Shown here piece after piece: positions 51,619 to 61,029 of a stretch of 64,000 nt of DNA. The notes under the pieces are model-generated. The model did no database searches. It saw only the letters and a list, made by a program, of their open reading frames with translations, and was not told the origin of the DNA. The translations under genes were made by a program, and so were the position numbers. Numbering within the stretch: the stretch's first letter is position 1; the number at the start of each line of letters is the position of its first letter. Source of the stretch: Methanomicrobiales archaeon (GTDB taxonomy: Archaea; Halobacteriota; Methanomicrobia; Methanomicrobiales; Methanospirillaceae); NCBI GenBank assembly GCA_012516785.1, contig JAAYWH010000104.1:1-64000 (forward strand). Direction: 5' to 3'.

Positions 51619-51723
51619 TTATCGTTCCCCGCCCATATTGTCAGGCTGTTCTTCCTCGAATGTGAATCCTTCCTCGAATATGAATAACTCTACAACCCTT
51701 ATGATCGGGTCATCATCGGTCAT
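51619..51723 (-). CDS. Candidate small acidic ORF (34 codons)
   Basis: The minus strand reads MTDDDPIIRVVELFIFEEGF, then TFEEEQPDNMGGER and stop. The composition is protein-like (acidic, with a repeated F-x-F-E-E element) but no ribosome-binding site or TATA box is seen, so this is a weak candidate. It is one of the nearest small frames to the radical SAM gene at 53510, about 1.8 kb away and on the opposite strand. Confidence 0.2.
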   Translation of the reverse strand: MTDDDPIIRVVELFIFEEGFTFEEEQPDNMGGER

Positions 51724-51861
51724 CTGACAATTCATTTAGTGTTCTCTTCATCGTGTTAACTATCAGAATCACATTAAAAATGCCCCCCCTCAAAAAAGAA
51801 TGAAAAATGCATTGATTGTTCCGAAATTTTGACAACTCGTCATGGTTTCAGAATCAATCCT

Positions 51862-51869
51862 TTTAAATA
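51862..51869 (+). promoter_or_regulatory. TATA box of the ferritin-like gene
   Basis: TTTAAATA is 42-49 bp before the ATG at 51911, with AAGGAGC (51894-51900) as ribosome-binding site. The leader would be about 20 nt. Confidence 0.55.
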
Positions 51870-51910
51870 GGACGATTTTCAATACCTGATCATAAGGAGC
51901 TGAATGAGTT

Positions 51911-52366
51911 ATGACTCCGGAACAGTACAGAGCGATTTTATCAAAAGCAATCGAACGGGAAGTGGAATCTTACACCTATTACCGGACCATCTCCGACAAG
52001 GTGAAGGACGCCTACCTGAAAAAGATCTTTGCTGACCTCGCCGGTGATGAGACCAAGCACCGGGAATTCCTGCAGGATCTCCTCGCAAAGGAACCGAAGA
52101 AACTGAAAATTTCAGCATCGAAGGACTATAAGATCGCCGATTCAGTGAAGGCACCCACCCTCTCTGCTGACTTAAAGCCCCTTGATGGGATTGTACTCGC
52201 TATCAAGAAAGAACTTGAAGCAATGCAGATGTACACCCAGCTCGCTGATGCCCAGACTGATCCAGAACAAAAAAATCTCTTCACAGACCTCGCAGCAATG
52301 GAGCGGGGGCACAAAGCCCGGCTTGAGGACATTTACACGAACATGGCATTTCCCGAATCCTGGTAA
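51911..52366 (+). CDS. Ferritin-like diiron protein (rubrerythrin-related)
   Basis: A 151-residue four-helix-bundle diiron protein of the ferritin-like superfamily, probably active against peroxide or in iron handling. First helix pair EREVESYTYYRTIS (about 16-29) and DLAGDETKHREFLQ (about 42-55) give ExxY and ExxH ligands. The second pair is KKELEAMQMYTQLA (about 98-111) and DLAAMERGHKARLE (about 125-138). The C-terminal rubredoxin domain of true rubrerythrin is missing, and there is no encapsulation signal (it ends FPESW). It has its own promoter, so it is independent of the encapsulin operon at 24.4 kb. Confidence 0.85.
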   Translation: MTPEQYRAILSKAIEREVESYTYYRTISDKVKDAYLKKIFADLAGDETKHREFLQDLLAKEPKKLKISASKDYKIADSVKAPTLSADLKPLDGIVLAIKKELEAMQMYTQLADAQTDPEQKNLFTDLAAMERGHKARLEDIYTNMAFPESW

Positions 52367-52629
52367 GGGAAATATCTTTTTTCTATTTCGTTCTCGTCAC
52401 GAACTGTCATTCATTTTGAGCTCTCCCGCAAAAAAAATTCTGGATGTTTACCCTGTATGTGACAATCTATGAAAGCGCCTCTCGGGGTTTTATTAATTAT
52501 TCCCCTAGGCAATTGCAAAAAGAGGGTCCTGTGAAAGCATATACTCCTTCTGCAGTTGTGAAATCCAGAGTAGTATCTTACACCTTCGCTACTCTAATAA
52601 TCCCACAGACAAAGATCATACCAGCATAT

Positions 52630-53487
52630 ATGCATAATACTTCCAGGAGTTCACGGGTGACTGCAGTTCTTGCACTAGCAGCAATCAGCATACTGGTAGC
52701 ATTTCTGATCCCCGTGCAGGTGATGGGGGATTCACCATCTGAAATTGCATCCACCTTCATCCAGAAAGGAGATGATCTCACCCTTCGGAAAGAGTACCAC
52801 GACGCTCTGGAAGCCTATGAATCGGCGGTTGCAAGTGATCCCTACAACAGCAATGCCTGGAACAAGCTTGGGGTAGCCCATATGAACACCGGGAGATACC
52901 AGGATGCGGTTGAGGCATTTGAGCGATCACTTGCCATCGATCCCTATAATCAGAAAGCATGGAATAATAAGGGGGATGCCCTTGCAGCACTAGGGGAATA
53001 TGAGGATGCAATTCTTGCCTATGAACAGGCTCTTCGCCTGAATTCAAATGATCACTATGCCCTGCTTCGAAAAGGCATCAGTCTCCAGCAAGCCGGCTTT
53101 TCGGCTGAGGCAATGCGTGTCTATCAGGAAGTTGTCAGCCTTGCTGAAAAGGAAGTACGAAAACACCCTGATTACGCACGTTTCGATGGAGAATTGTGGA
53201 CCAACAAAGGGGAAGCCTTCTACAGGCTTGGACGGTATGAGGAAGCATTAGAAGCATATACCACCGCGTTAACCATCAATCCAAAATATGATCGCGCCAT
53301 TCAGGGAAAGATACATGCCGAGGAAGAGATCCTGCGGGCACGAGGTGCACCCCCCACTCCGAGTCCTGTTATCGAGGAGAAAGGAGTAGATATTGGGCTG
53401 ACCAACCTCTCCATGTCATTACCCGTTCTTCTGGGAGCCCTTGTCATTGCGCTATTTTTCCTCCGTCTAAGGCCGCCCTGCCATTGA
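52630..53487 (+). CDS. TPR-repeat membrane protein with N-terminal signal
   Basis: A 285-residue exported or membrane-anchored protein. The N-terminus MHNTSRSSRVTAVLALAAIS leads into a hydrophobic segment of about 20 residues (9-31). Five or so tetratricopeptide repeats follow (about residues 38-225), each of 34 residues with typical W-x-x-x-G and A-x-x-x-F-E patterns. A Pro-rich linker (about 236-247) leads to a C-terminal transmembrane helix (about 262-280). TPRs are protein-interaction modules. The start at 52630 is inferred from the signal-like segment; a longer frame from 52444 exists. It ends 22 bp before the radical SAM gene. Confidence 0.78.
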   Translation: MHNTSRSSRVTAVLALAAISILVAFLIPVQVMGDSPSEIASTFIQKGDDLTLRKEYHDALEAYESAVASDPYNSNAWNKLGVAHMNTGRYQDAVEAFERSLAIDPYNQKAWNNKGDALAALGEYEDAILAYEQALRLNSNDHYALLRKGISLQQAGFSAEAMRVYQEVVSLAEKEVRKHPDYARFDGELWTNKGEAFYRLGRYEEALEAYTTALTINPKYDRAIQGKIHAEEEILRARGAPPTPSPVIEEKGVDIGLTNLSMSLPVLLGALVIALFFLRLRPPCH

Positions 53488-53509
53488 TACACGGGGAACG
53501 AGTTTTTAC

Positions 53510-54631
53510 ATGTTCTATCATCTTATTCTGACCGATGAGTGCAATCTTTGCTGCCGTTACTGCCGTGGAAATGAATCCGAGGTGTTTCTCCCGCTTGAGG
53601 GAGTCTCCGGCATCGATTTGGATCTTCCGTTAGAACTGGCATACGACCTCACCGACCTCTATTCTTTTCTGGAGAGAGATCCATCGCCGTGTATCACTTT
53701 TTACGGCGGTGAACCTTTGATCAGGGCTGACCTCATCAGGGAGATCATGGACGACGCACCGCACGTCTCCCGGTTCATGATCCAGACCAACGGGCTTCTC
53801 CTTGATACTGTTGGGCAGGAGTATCTCAATCGAATGGAGACTATTCTGGTATCAATTGATGGACCTGAGACGCTCACCGATTATTACCGGGGAAGCGGGA
53901 CATATCGCAGGATCATCTCACAGGTCAACACACTCCTCTCGGAAGGATATCAGGGGGAACTGATAGCGCGGATGACAGTGTCCCGGAAGACTGACATCCG
54001 ATCTGCAGTACATCATCTGGCATTCAACCATGAATGTCCTTTTTCATCCATCCATTGGCAGATCGATGCCGATTTTTCCGGAAATCCCGGGATATTTGAT
54101 TTCCTGGGATGGCTTGAGCAGTCATATAAACCTGGGATCAGACGCCTGGCCGGTGATTGGGTGAAAATAATGGAGGAGGAGGGCCGGGTAACTCGGTGGT
54201 ACCCTTTTCTCCAGACCACCGAGGATCTGCTCACCGGAAGAACATCCCGGCTCCGCTGTGGATCGGGCTATGCGAACTATACCATCATGACCGACGGTCA
54301 TATAGGTCCCTGTCCCATCATGACCGGTATGCGTGATTATTATGTAGGGCATATAAGGACCGCTGACCCCTGCTCCCTTCCGGAGGTCGGAATACGTGAA
54401 CCCTGTCCGGACTGTGAGATCTATGGTTTTTGTGGGGGGAGATGCCTCTATGCAAGTGTCATCCGACCCTGGTCAGCAGAACAGAAAGAACTTATCTGCA
54501 GTGCAGTGAAGGCTCTCTTCTGCGATATGTCGGATATCCTTCCGCGGATCAGGACATGTATCGAATCAGGGCGGATCCAGATGGCAGATTTTTCCCACAC
54601 CCGCTTTAACGGGTGTGAAATTATTCCCTGA
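53510..54631 (+). CDS. Radical SAM/SPASM enzyme, putative peptide-modifying
   Basis: A 373-residue radical SAM protein. The 4Fe-4S/SAM site is CNLCCRYC (about residues 12-19; C-x3-C-x2-C), followed by TFYGGEPLI (about 63-71). A C-terminal SPASM-like region has cysteines in CGSGYANYT, GPCPIM, CPDCEIYGFCGGRC (about 296-309) and C near 326. That layout is used by enzymes that modify ribosomal peptides, and I recall methanogen families of this size annotated so. No short precursor peptide sits immediately beside it. It is 22 bp after the TPR gene, which may be functionally linked. Confidence 0.75.
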   Translation: MFYHLILTDECNLCCRYCRGNESEVFLPLEGVSGIDLDLPLELAYDLTDLYSFLERDPSPCITFYGGEPLIRADLIREIMDDAPHVSRFMIQTNGLLLDTVGQEYLNRMETILVSIDGPETLTDYYRGSGTYRRIISQVNTLLSEGYQGELIARMTVSRKTDIRSAVHHLAFNHECPFSSIHWQIDADFSGNPGIFDFLGWLEQSYKPGIRRLAGDWVKIMEEEGRVTRWYPFLQTTEDLLTGRTSRLRCGSGYANYTIMTDGHIGPCPIMTGMRDYYVGHIRTADPCSLPEVGIREPCPDCEIYGFCGGRCLYASVIRPWSAEQKELICSAVKALFCDMSDILPRIRTCIESGRIQMADFSHTRFNGCEIIP

Positions 54632-54642
54632 GGTATCCGCTG

Positions 54643-55122
54643 CTATTTGTGATAGGGAATCCCTCTCCTGATGCATTCAGCGCGATAGATCTGTTCAATG
54701 AGCATGAGCCGGACCAGCTCATGAGGCAGTGTCATCCGGGAAAGGGAGAGAACAAGATCTGCATTGCTGATCACTTCTGGAGACAGCCCGTATGTTCCGC
54801 CGATAAAAAACGAGATTTTCCCTCGCCCTTTCAATTCCCATTCCGCCAACAAGTCCGACAGTTCTCTGCTTGAGAGCATCGTTCCTCCCGGATCAAGTGC
54901 AACACATATGTGAGTATCTGGTGCAGCGGCCAGCAGCTTCCTCCCCTCTCTCTCTTTCGCCAACCGCTTTTCTGTATCAGAGCTGTTCGAAGGTATTCGT
55001 TCTTCCGGGAGATCGGTAAAGGTTATTTTGTTCGCGGAACAGAGACGTGTCTCGTAGACACTGATCCCCTCCCTGATGAACGACTCCCTGATCTTTCCTA
55101 TTGCAGCAATCTGTATCTGCAT
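54643..55122 (-). CDS. rlmH: 23S rRNA pseudouridine-1915 N3-methyltransferase RlmH
   Basis: Methylates pseudouridine 1915 in helix 69 of 23S rRNA. The 159-residue SPOUT methyltransferase has the knot region FFIGGTYGLSPEVI (about residues 105-118), SRMTLPHELVRLML and the C-terminal IYRAECIRRGIPYHK, the family signature. Its length (about 155) is normal. It is convergent with the radical SAM gene (11 bp between stops). Its promoter must lie in the 424 bp gap upstream. Confidence 0.93.
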   Translation of the reverse strand: MQIQIAAIGKIRESFIREGISVYETRLCSANKITFTDLPEERIPSNSSDTEKRLAKEREGRKLLAAAPDTHICVALDPGGTMLSSRELSDLLAEWELKGRGKISFFIGGTYGLSPEVISNADLVLSLSRMTLPHELVRLMLIEQIYRAECIRRGIPYHK

Positions 55123-55546
55123 GGTTTTTCCTATCCATTGTTGTGCATCAAGGCAGAGCCACGGAGCAGTTCATCGCACTTTCACAGTGCACGGCTGTAT
55201 TATTTGAATCCCCTTGCTGATGAACTCTATGGAGAGGTAATGGGAAAAGCCCAGTCAAGGAGTGTGGGCTCCCCCCTCCCCCTCTGCAGTCCTAAAGACC
55301 CTGAAGAGAATTCCCCGGGGCTCCCCCCCTTTTCTCCGGGCACACTCTCTTCGAATTCCGGTGAATTCTTTGGGAATTTATTATCAGATCCTTCCCCTTG
55401 GGGGTTAAATGATGCTGAATTATTACGATAGTATTGCATTATTCTCATGAATGAAGGAAAAATTCTAAATATCCTTCGAACGAGTCCTGCAAAAATGGAG
55501 GGGCAATTGCGACCTGTGAAAGGGGTGGGTGAACGATAACCGGGTA
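55123..55546. other. Intergenic region between sepS and rlmH
   Basis: About 420 bp. It contains a C/T-rich stretch, the inverted repeat CCCCTTGGGG (near 55394), and a 30-codon frame (55447-55539; see separate entry). It should also hold the rlmH promoter. No RNA gene was recognised. Confidence 0.4.
55447..55539 (+). CDS. Candidate small ORF (30 codons)
   Basis: MNEGKILNILRTSPAKMEGQ, then LRPVKGVGER and stop. It has a basic, protein-like composition. No ribosome-binding site is seen, though a leaderless start would be possible. It runs to 8 nt before the end of sepS (opposite strand). Weak candidate. Confidence 0.15.
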   Translation: MNEGKILNILRTSPAKMEGQLRPVKGVGER

Positions 55547-57130
55547 TCAGGTCACAAGTTCAGAACGTACGGTGAAGAAGACGGGTCCCCGGAGATCCAC
55601 TTTTTTCTTCTGGTCGGTGATATACCTCATGGCATAATCTTCAATCCTGATGTTGATATCGCTCGGCAGCTTTGCCATTTTTACCTGGACCGTGACAGGC
55701 TGCCCGCAACGGGCTCCCTCTTCAATTCGTGCCGCGGCAAGAGCTGCCGTTGCAGCCAGGTAGGTAATCCCGGAATCCACCCCCGCCTCGCGGACTTCCT
55801 TCCATTTCTCAGTGTCAGGTACTCCCATCACTGATCCGGAAAGAACATAGATCCTGTTCATGCATGCTGGTCCGAGCAGTCTTGTGCCGCTTTCCGGCTC
55901 CTCCACATATACACGAACAGGTCTCCCTTCGATCTCACCTTCCGATGCCACAAACGAACAGGGGCCCGGTTCTGTTCCATGAGATTCGGCAGCTGATATG
56001 ATGGAACGGGCGAGGTTTTTTCCGAAAGGGCTTTTCGGTTCTTCCCTGAATGATATTGCACGCGCGATCTCAAAATCGGTCAGAACGATGGGGAAGAACT
56101 GGGGGAATGTGAGTCTCCTTACGTCATCTGACTGGTAGGCAATCATTGCGAGCCGCTCAACCCCCAGGCCGAGATTCATCACCGGGATACCTATACCGTA
56201 TTCGCCCAGTGCCGAAGGCGAATACATCCCGAAAGTAGCCACCTCGACCCAGTCATGGACCGGATGGCGGGCATACACCTCGGTCTGGGAACCTGGCATA
56301 TAATATTTCGATCGTTTTTCATCAGGCTGGAACCGGAAATCGGTGTAACCAAATGAAGAGAGGAGCGCTCTGCTCACTGCTTTCCCATCCTCGATTGTCA
56401 CGTCCTCCCCTGCGATGACACACGATGCAGAATGGTAACTCATCAGCCTGGTCGGACCCTCTTCCTGCTCCCGTCGAAAACAGCGATCTATTGAGAACAG
56501 CCGGAGAGGAAGCGGGCGCTTCTCCCAGATATGCGAGAGCGTCATGAACCAGCCGCTTGTCATATGGCTCCGGAGGGTATTTCGGGAGGACCGAGGCTCC
56601 AGTGATCTGAATGCGGAGAACACTTTCTCATAGATCTCTACGGTTGCTCCATCATCGATTCCAAGCGCACGGGATGTGGCATGAATAAGATCATCGCCGT
56701 CGATAACGGATTTTTTATATGACTGAAGAAGCTCGCGGAGACGATCTTCCTCCTCCGCGCTCACCTTCTTTCCCGTTATGGCAGCAATTCCGTCGAGTTC
56801 TGATTTCCCTATACCCTGATTCGGCCGCTCGAGTCCTCCCAGGTAAAATACTCGGTCGAGCACTGCACTGGCTTCCGGGCCAAACTGGCGGTACACTTCC
56901 TGCTCCTCTACGATGATAGGATTGCAGGCCTCCTCGAATCCCAGAAGGAGATAGGTCTCCCTGAGACGGCCCACCATCTCAAAGATAGGGTGGGGCAACG
57001 CCTTCCGATACTGCAGTCGTGGATACTCCTGCTCTCGGCCTGGAGGAGTAACGACAAGAGGACCCTTGTGCCAGGCCTGTTCGAAATGATCCCTCGCGGC
57101 TTTCCGGTATTCTTCCGGGTTGAATCTCAT
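55547..57130 (-). CDS. sepS: O-phosphoseryl-tRNA(Cys) synthetase
   Basis: Charges tRNA-Cys with phosphoserine, which SepCysS then turns into Cys-tRNA, the methanogen route to cysteine. The 527-residue class II synthetase has motif 2 [16 protein letters not shown] (about residues 217-232), the [13 protein letters not shown] substrate loop, and motif 3 [10 protein letters not shown] (about 330-339). The N-terminus matches the SepRS form with QYPRL-type start. It is last of a four-gene unit; its ATG overlaps the taw1 stop by 4 nt. No SepCysS gene is in the window. Confidence 0.95.
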   Translation of the reverse strand: MRFNPEEYRKAARDHFEQAWHKGPLVVTPPGREQEYPRLQYRKALPHPIFEMVGRLRETYLLLGFEEACNPIIVEEQEVYRQFGPEASAVLDRVFYLGGLERPNQGIGKSELDGIAAITGKKVSAEEEDRLRELLQSYKKSVIDGDDLIHATSRALGIDDGATVEIYEKVFSAFRSLEPRSSRNTLRSHMTSGWFMTLSHIWEKRPLPLRLFSIDRCFRREQEEGPTRLMSYHSASCVIAGEDVTIEDGKAVSRALLSSFGYTDFRFQPDEKRSKYYMPGSQTEVYARHPVHDWVEVATFGMYSPSALGEYGIGIPVMNLGLGVERLAMIAYQSDDVRRLTFPQFFPIVLTDFEIARAISFREEPKSPFGKNLARSIISAAESHGTEPGPCSFVASEGEIEGRPVRVYVEEPESGTRLLGPACMNRIYVLSGSVMGVPDTEKWKEVREAGVDSGITYLAATAALAAARIEEGARCGQPVTVQVKMAKLPSDINIRIEDYAMRYITDQKKKVDLRGPVFFTVRSELVT

Positions 57131-58020
57131 GCTGTGTTCTCCATGAGGACTACCCTGCTCGGGGCATTCTCATTAGTGATCCGATAGTTACCGTACTCCG
57201 CGATCCTCTCCGCAAACTCTTTTATGTATGCATGGGCTGGCATATGCTCCCTGCTCAATCGTTTTCTACTGTATCCAAGATACATATATCCCTTTATTTC
57301 GATATATCGGGCGTCTGACTTCTCAAACAGTGCGGCATACTTTTCTGGACTGTGATCGTTGAGACCCCGGACCAACGTCACCCTGACGGCTGACCTCCTT
57401 GATGAGAGCAGGGTCAGGCTCCTGCAGATCTGATCCCAGTAGTCCGCTGCGGGCCTGCAGATGCTGAGATACGTCTCTTTATCCGGTGCGGGAAGGGAGA
57501 CATAGGTCTGGTAGGGAAGACATCGCGAAAGCATATCCGGGTTTGTTCCGTTACTCACCAGAAACGTGGTAAATCCCCTATCCTTCAGCAGATCGATCAG
57601 TTCGGGAAGGTGTGAATAGAGGGTGGGTTCCCCTGAAAGGGAGATAGCGACATGGGCCGGCCTGAGGGCTTCTGCAAAACGCTCACTGGTGACATAGGGT
57701 GAGACCTTGTATCCTGAAAGGGCTCTTTTCTGGAGATCGTAGAGGCCCGCGAGGATCTCTTCAGGGGTGCATTCCCTTTCGCCCGGATATTCATGCTCAA
57801 ATGATCGCCAGCAGAAAAGACACCGGTGATTGCATCGGAGGGTGGGGGTCATCTGGATGCACCGATGGCTCTCTATACCGTAAAACTGGTGCTTGTAACA
57901 TTGCTCTCCCCCCTTCAGTGCCTTTTTACACCAGAGACAAGGCTTGACGGCTGCAGATGATTCGGGTGAGAAGAACTGATACCCTTGACTGCGGAGTGCT
58001 TTACATGGTGACGAGAGCAT
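57127..58020 (-). CDS. taw1: 4-demethylwyosine synthase (Taw1)
   Basis: Radical SAM enzyme that forms 4-demethylwyosine from N1-methylguanosine-37 of tRNA-Phe, using pyruvate carbons. The 297-residue protein has two iron-sulfur sites: the auxiliary cysteines [16 protein letters not shown] near residues 27-42, and the radical [12 protein letters not shown] (about 63-71). HFYGIES-like [13 protein letters not shown] and [11 protein letters not shown] are also family-like. Its start overlaps the argS stop by 20 nt; an ATG 9 nt upstream is also in frame. Confidence 0.92.
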   Translation of the reverse strand: MLSSPCKALRSQGYQFFSPESSAAVKPCLWCKKALKGGEQCYKHQFYGIESHRCIQMTPTLRCNHRCLFCWRSFEHEYPGERECTPEEILAGLYDLQKRALSGYKVSPYVTSERFAEALRPAHVAISLSGEPTLYSHLPELIDLLKDRGFTTFLVSNGTNPDMLSRCLPYQTYVSLPAPDKETYLSICRPAADYWDQICRSLTLLSSRRSAVRVTLVRGLNDHSPEKYAALFEKSDARYIEIKGYMYLGYSRKRLSREHMPAHAYIKEFAERIAEYGNYRITNENAPSRVVLMENTA

Positions 58021-59665
58021 CGATACCAAGTGTCCCGAGTGTTTCCGCGAGCGTGTTTTTCGTTGCTTTCACCAGCGTGAGTCTGCTCTGCCTCGTACCT
58101 CCCTTGCTCTTCAGCACAGGTTCAAACTGGTAGAAGACATTGAACAAATCTGCAAGTTCCCTTGCGTAAGTGGCAACGAGATGTGGTTTTAAGTCCTGTA
58201 CTGCATTCCTGATCACAAAGGGGAATTTTGCGATATGCTTGGCAAGCGCGATCTCGCTCTCCATGGTGAACTCAAATGCCGGGTCGAATCCACCTGCTTT
58301 ATCGAGAATGCTGCAAGCCCGTGCATGGGCATACTGGATATATGGACCACTCTGGCGCTCAAAATCGAGGGCCTCTTTCCAGTTGAACACGGTGCTCTTC
58401 TCGGGGGATATTTTCACGATGTCGTAACGGATTGCAGCGATGGCAACCGAGCGGGCTATCTCCTGTTTTGTGTTCTCGTCAAGATCATCCCTGCGTAACG
58501 TGACTTCCTCATATGCCCTTCGTGTCACCTCTTCGATAAGTTCATCTGCAGACACGAACTTCCCCGCCCGGGTGCTCATGGATCCTTCCGGGAGGGAGAC
58601 AAATTCAAAGTGCACGATCTCAGGTGCTTTCTCCCCGATTAGTTTGAGCGTCGCGATGAGCTGTGCCCCTATCAGCTTGTGATCAGCCCCGAGAACATCG
58701 ATCAAACGGTCGAAGTTTCTTCCCTTCCAAATATGGTATGCGAGATCCCGTGCAGCGTAGACCGAGGTACCGTCACTTCGCCGGAGGATATACTCCTTTT
58801 CGAAACCTTCGTTCGAAAGATCGAGCCACAGTTTTCCGTCTTCGTGACATTCCTCCATCCTTCTCACCCTATTGAGAAGGCGTTCCGTATCCCCGTTCCT
58901 GACAAAGTCGCTCTCCCAGACAAACCGATCATGCCGGGCAGAGAGGAGCGCCAGGGTAACCTTGAAGCCTTCGAGACATTCGGAGACTGCATTCCTGAAC
59001 AATACCTCTGTCTTGGGATCCCCCTTCTCAACCTGCTGCATCAGGAGGTCGATCTCAGGTACGATCCCTGGATCTCTTTCTATTTCACGATTTGCCGCAA
59101 TATAAACGCGAGCGACATGATGGTCCCCTTTCTCCCCATCCTTTCGTGCTCCATCAAGGTGTGAAAATCCCCATGCGACAATGGCAATCTGCCGGCCCAT
59201 GTCATTCACGTAATACTGGACCTCGACCCGGTAGCCGGCTTTCCGGAACAGCCGTGCAAGGGTATCTCCAATAATAGTATTCCTGATATGACCGACATGG
59301 AGAGGCCCGTTCGGATTTGCACTGGTATGTTCAAGCACAACCCGGCCTCCTTTCATCAAAAGCGTGCCATAGGCAGGCTGGAGTGCGGCTTCAACCGATG
59401 ACTTGAGAAACGCCGGACCCGTCTGAAAGTTGATATAGGGTCCTTTGGTCTCAATGGTGATCCCTTCAAGGGACGAATCCGCCCGGAGTGCTGTTGCGAT
59501 CTCCTCTGCTATCTGGACGGGCGGACGGTGGAGTGCCTTGGCCCTTTCAAATGAGATGGCCGTGGCAAAATCCGCATGGATCCCGCCATCGGTCAGGGTG
59601 GGGTGAGGTATTCCGGTTGCCGCGGCAAGAGCCCGCTCAATTGTCTCATAGATTTCAAGATACAT
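58001..59665 (-). CDS. argS: Arginyl-tRNA synthetase
   Basis: Class I synthetase that charges tRNA-Arg. The 554-residue protein has HIGH-type ANPNGPLHVGHIRNT (about residues 115-129), a variant KMSKS region STRAGKFVSADELI (about 366-379), and an anticodon-binding C-terminus with LVKATKNTLAETLG-type DALR-domain sequence. An N-terminal tRNA-D-loop domain (1-75) is present. It overlaps prf1 by 1 nt and taw1 by 20 nt. Confidence 0.96.
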   Translation of the reverse strand: MYLEIYETIERALAAATGIPHPTLTDGGIHADFATAISFERAKALHRPPVQIAEEIATALRADSSLEGITIETKGPYINFQTGPAFLKSSVEAALQPAYGTLLMKGGRVVLEHTSANPNGPLHVGHIRNTIIGDTLARLFRKAGYRVEVQYYVNDMGRQIAIVAWGFSHLDGARKDGEKGDHHVARVYIAANREIERDPGIVPEIDLLMQQVEKGDPKTEVLFRNAVSECLEGFKVTLALLSARHDRFVWESDFVRNGDTERLLNRVRRMEECHEDGKLWLDLSNEGFEKEYILRRSDGTSVYAARDLAYHIWKGRNFDRLIDVLGADHKLIGAQLIATLKLIGEKAPEIVHFEFVSLPEGSMSTRAGKFVSADELIEEVTRRAYEEVTLRRDDLDENTKQEIARSVAIAAIRYDIVKISPEKSTVFNWKEALDFERQSGPYIQYAHARACSILDKAGGFDPAFEFTMESEIALAKHIAKFPFVIRNAVQDLKPHLVATYARELADLFNVFYQFEPVLKSKGGTRQSRLTLVKATKNTLAETLGTLGIDALVTM

Positions 59666-60936
59666 TATGATCCCGTCCTGTACCGAAGAATTGCAGCAAT
59701 TCCGCCAAACGCGTTGTACAGGATTGCCCCTTCTTCAAAATCATCGGAGATGATCTCCACCCTGGTGCTGGTCTGATCAGCGAGGTTCGTTAGTTCTTCA
59801 ACAATATCAACTTCAGATTCAACAATCAGCGGTGCGGTGCATAACCGGCACGAATGGGTGAGAATATCTTCAACCGTTTTGCCAGGTTCAAGGGAAACCG
59901 TCCTCTCTTCAGAATGGCCACAACTCTGGCAGGTGATCTTGACCCTTGATTTCCGAAGGCGGCTTGAGAGGAGCAGGACATCGACAGAACCGAGCTCGAG
60001 GTTCTGCCTGACGCTCTCTTCACCGTATGAGGCAAGCCCGGCATCTTTCACCAGCTCCTTTAAGAAACGCTCCATCACCTCCTTCTCTTTTACGACTTCC
60101 TGTCCTTTGAGAGCATCTTTTGCAGCATCCACCAGCTCAGACAAGCCATCCTCGTTTGTGTACGCCACATCAAAGAGTCCGATGATCCGTTTCTGTATCT
60201 CATGGTGAAGGTATTTTCCCGCCTCGAACTCTTCCTTTGTAGGACTTGGTCCACCGATCAGCACACCCTGGAACCGCTCGAAGAAATCCTTCTCTGCGAG
60301 AAAAATTGCACTGGCCCGCTCGCCAATCTTGGTATAGAATTCATCAATCGCAATCTCACGGAGTCGCTGGAACCTGGCACTCGACTGACCTCCTTTCCTC
60401 TGCTTTCCCGGAACGGTTGACGTGACTCCTCCGATCGGCTCGATGCGGTTGCCCCGTAAGAATCCCCAATATGCCTCACGCCTGTCGAGAACAAGGAGCC
60501 CGTACACCATCTTCTCCTCTAACATCTGCTTTAAGGGCTCGAGCTCGAAATTCGAACTGCATCGGTATATGTAAAGGTTGAGGGGTTCAGGCGGTTCAAT
60601 GATCGTGCATTCGAGGTCGGAGCGGTCTCCTCCCGTCTGTATGGTGCCGCAGAACACCGCCATCCCATTGGAGGGAGGATTCTTATAATATTTCAGACGT
60701 GAGAGGATTGAGGAGATGGCACTCTGGACATTGGTGCGGGTCTGTTTGCTCTTGATGTTTGCACATTGCCCGAATTCGTCCCTGAGCTGAGCGGTGACAT
60801 CATAGATCTGCTTGTCGGGAGGGATATAGAGCGAGATAAGCTCTGTTCCACTCCCTTGTTTTGCCTGCAGCTTCTCCAGGGTTTTCTTAAATTCATATCG
60901 TCGCCGCGCGTTATCCATCTCGGCTTCTTCTGCCAT
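59665..60936 (-). CDS. prf1: Peptide chain release factor aRF1
   Basis: Recognises all three stop codons and triggers peptide release. The 423-residue protein has the N-domain NIKS motif (NIKSKQTRTNVQSA, about residues 62-75) and the GGQ motif (RKGGQSSARFQ, about 182-192), plus a C-domain with zinc-ribbon cysteines CQSCGHSEE and CRLC (about 339-380), which in archaea sit within the minidomain. It is the first gene of prf1-argS-taw1-sepS. The ATG at 60936 (MAEEAEMDN) is chosen; 12 nt further upstream is another. Confidence 0.95.
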   Translation of the reverse strand: MAEEAEMDNARRRYEFKKTLEKLQAKQGSGTELISLYIPPDKQIYDVTAQLRDEFGQCANIKSKQTRTNVQSAISSILSRLKYYKNPPSNGMAVFCGTIQTGGDRSDLECTIIEPPEPLNLYIYRCSSNFELEPLKQMLEEKMVYGLLVLDRREAYWGFLRGNRIEPIGGVTSTVPGKQRKGGQSSARFQRLREIAIDEFYTKIGERASAIFLAEKDFFERFQGVLIGGPSPTKEEFEAGKYLHHEIQKRIIGLFDVAYTNEDGLSELVDAAKDALKGQEVVKEKEVMERFLKELVKDAGLASYGEESVRQNLELGSVDVLLLSSRLRKSRVKITCQSCGHSEERTVSLEPGKTVEDILTHSCRLCTAPLIVESEVDIVEELTNLADQTSTRVEIISDDFEEGAILYNAFGGIAAILRYRTGS

Positions 60937-61029
60937 TTCAGGTCTCACCGGTGCTCAAAAGCTTATCTTTATTCAGTCCCTGTACCCATAAAATTGCGCC
61001 CGGCTGAAAGCAGGTGAAAAAGGAATCGA

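Larger units (their letters stand above)
51566..51910. other. Intergenic region after the tRNA pair
   Basis: About 345 bp. It holds the TATA box of the ferritin-like gene (51862-51869) and one candidate 34-codon ORF on the minus strand (51619-51723). Otherwise I recognise nothing. Confidence 0.4.

Noticed and set aside
52444-52629. N-terminal extension of the TPR protein
   Set aside because: It lacks a signal peptide and a ribosome-binding site; the hydrophobic signal starts just after the ATG at 52630.
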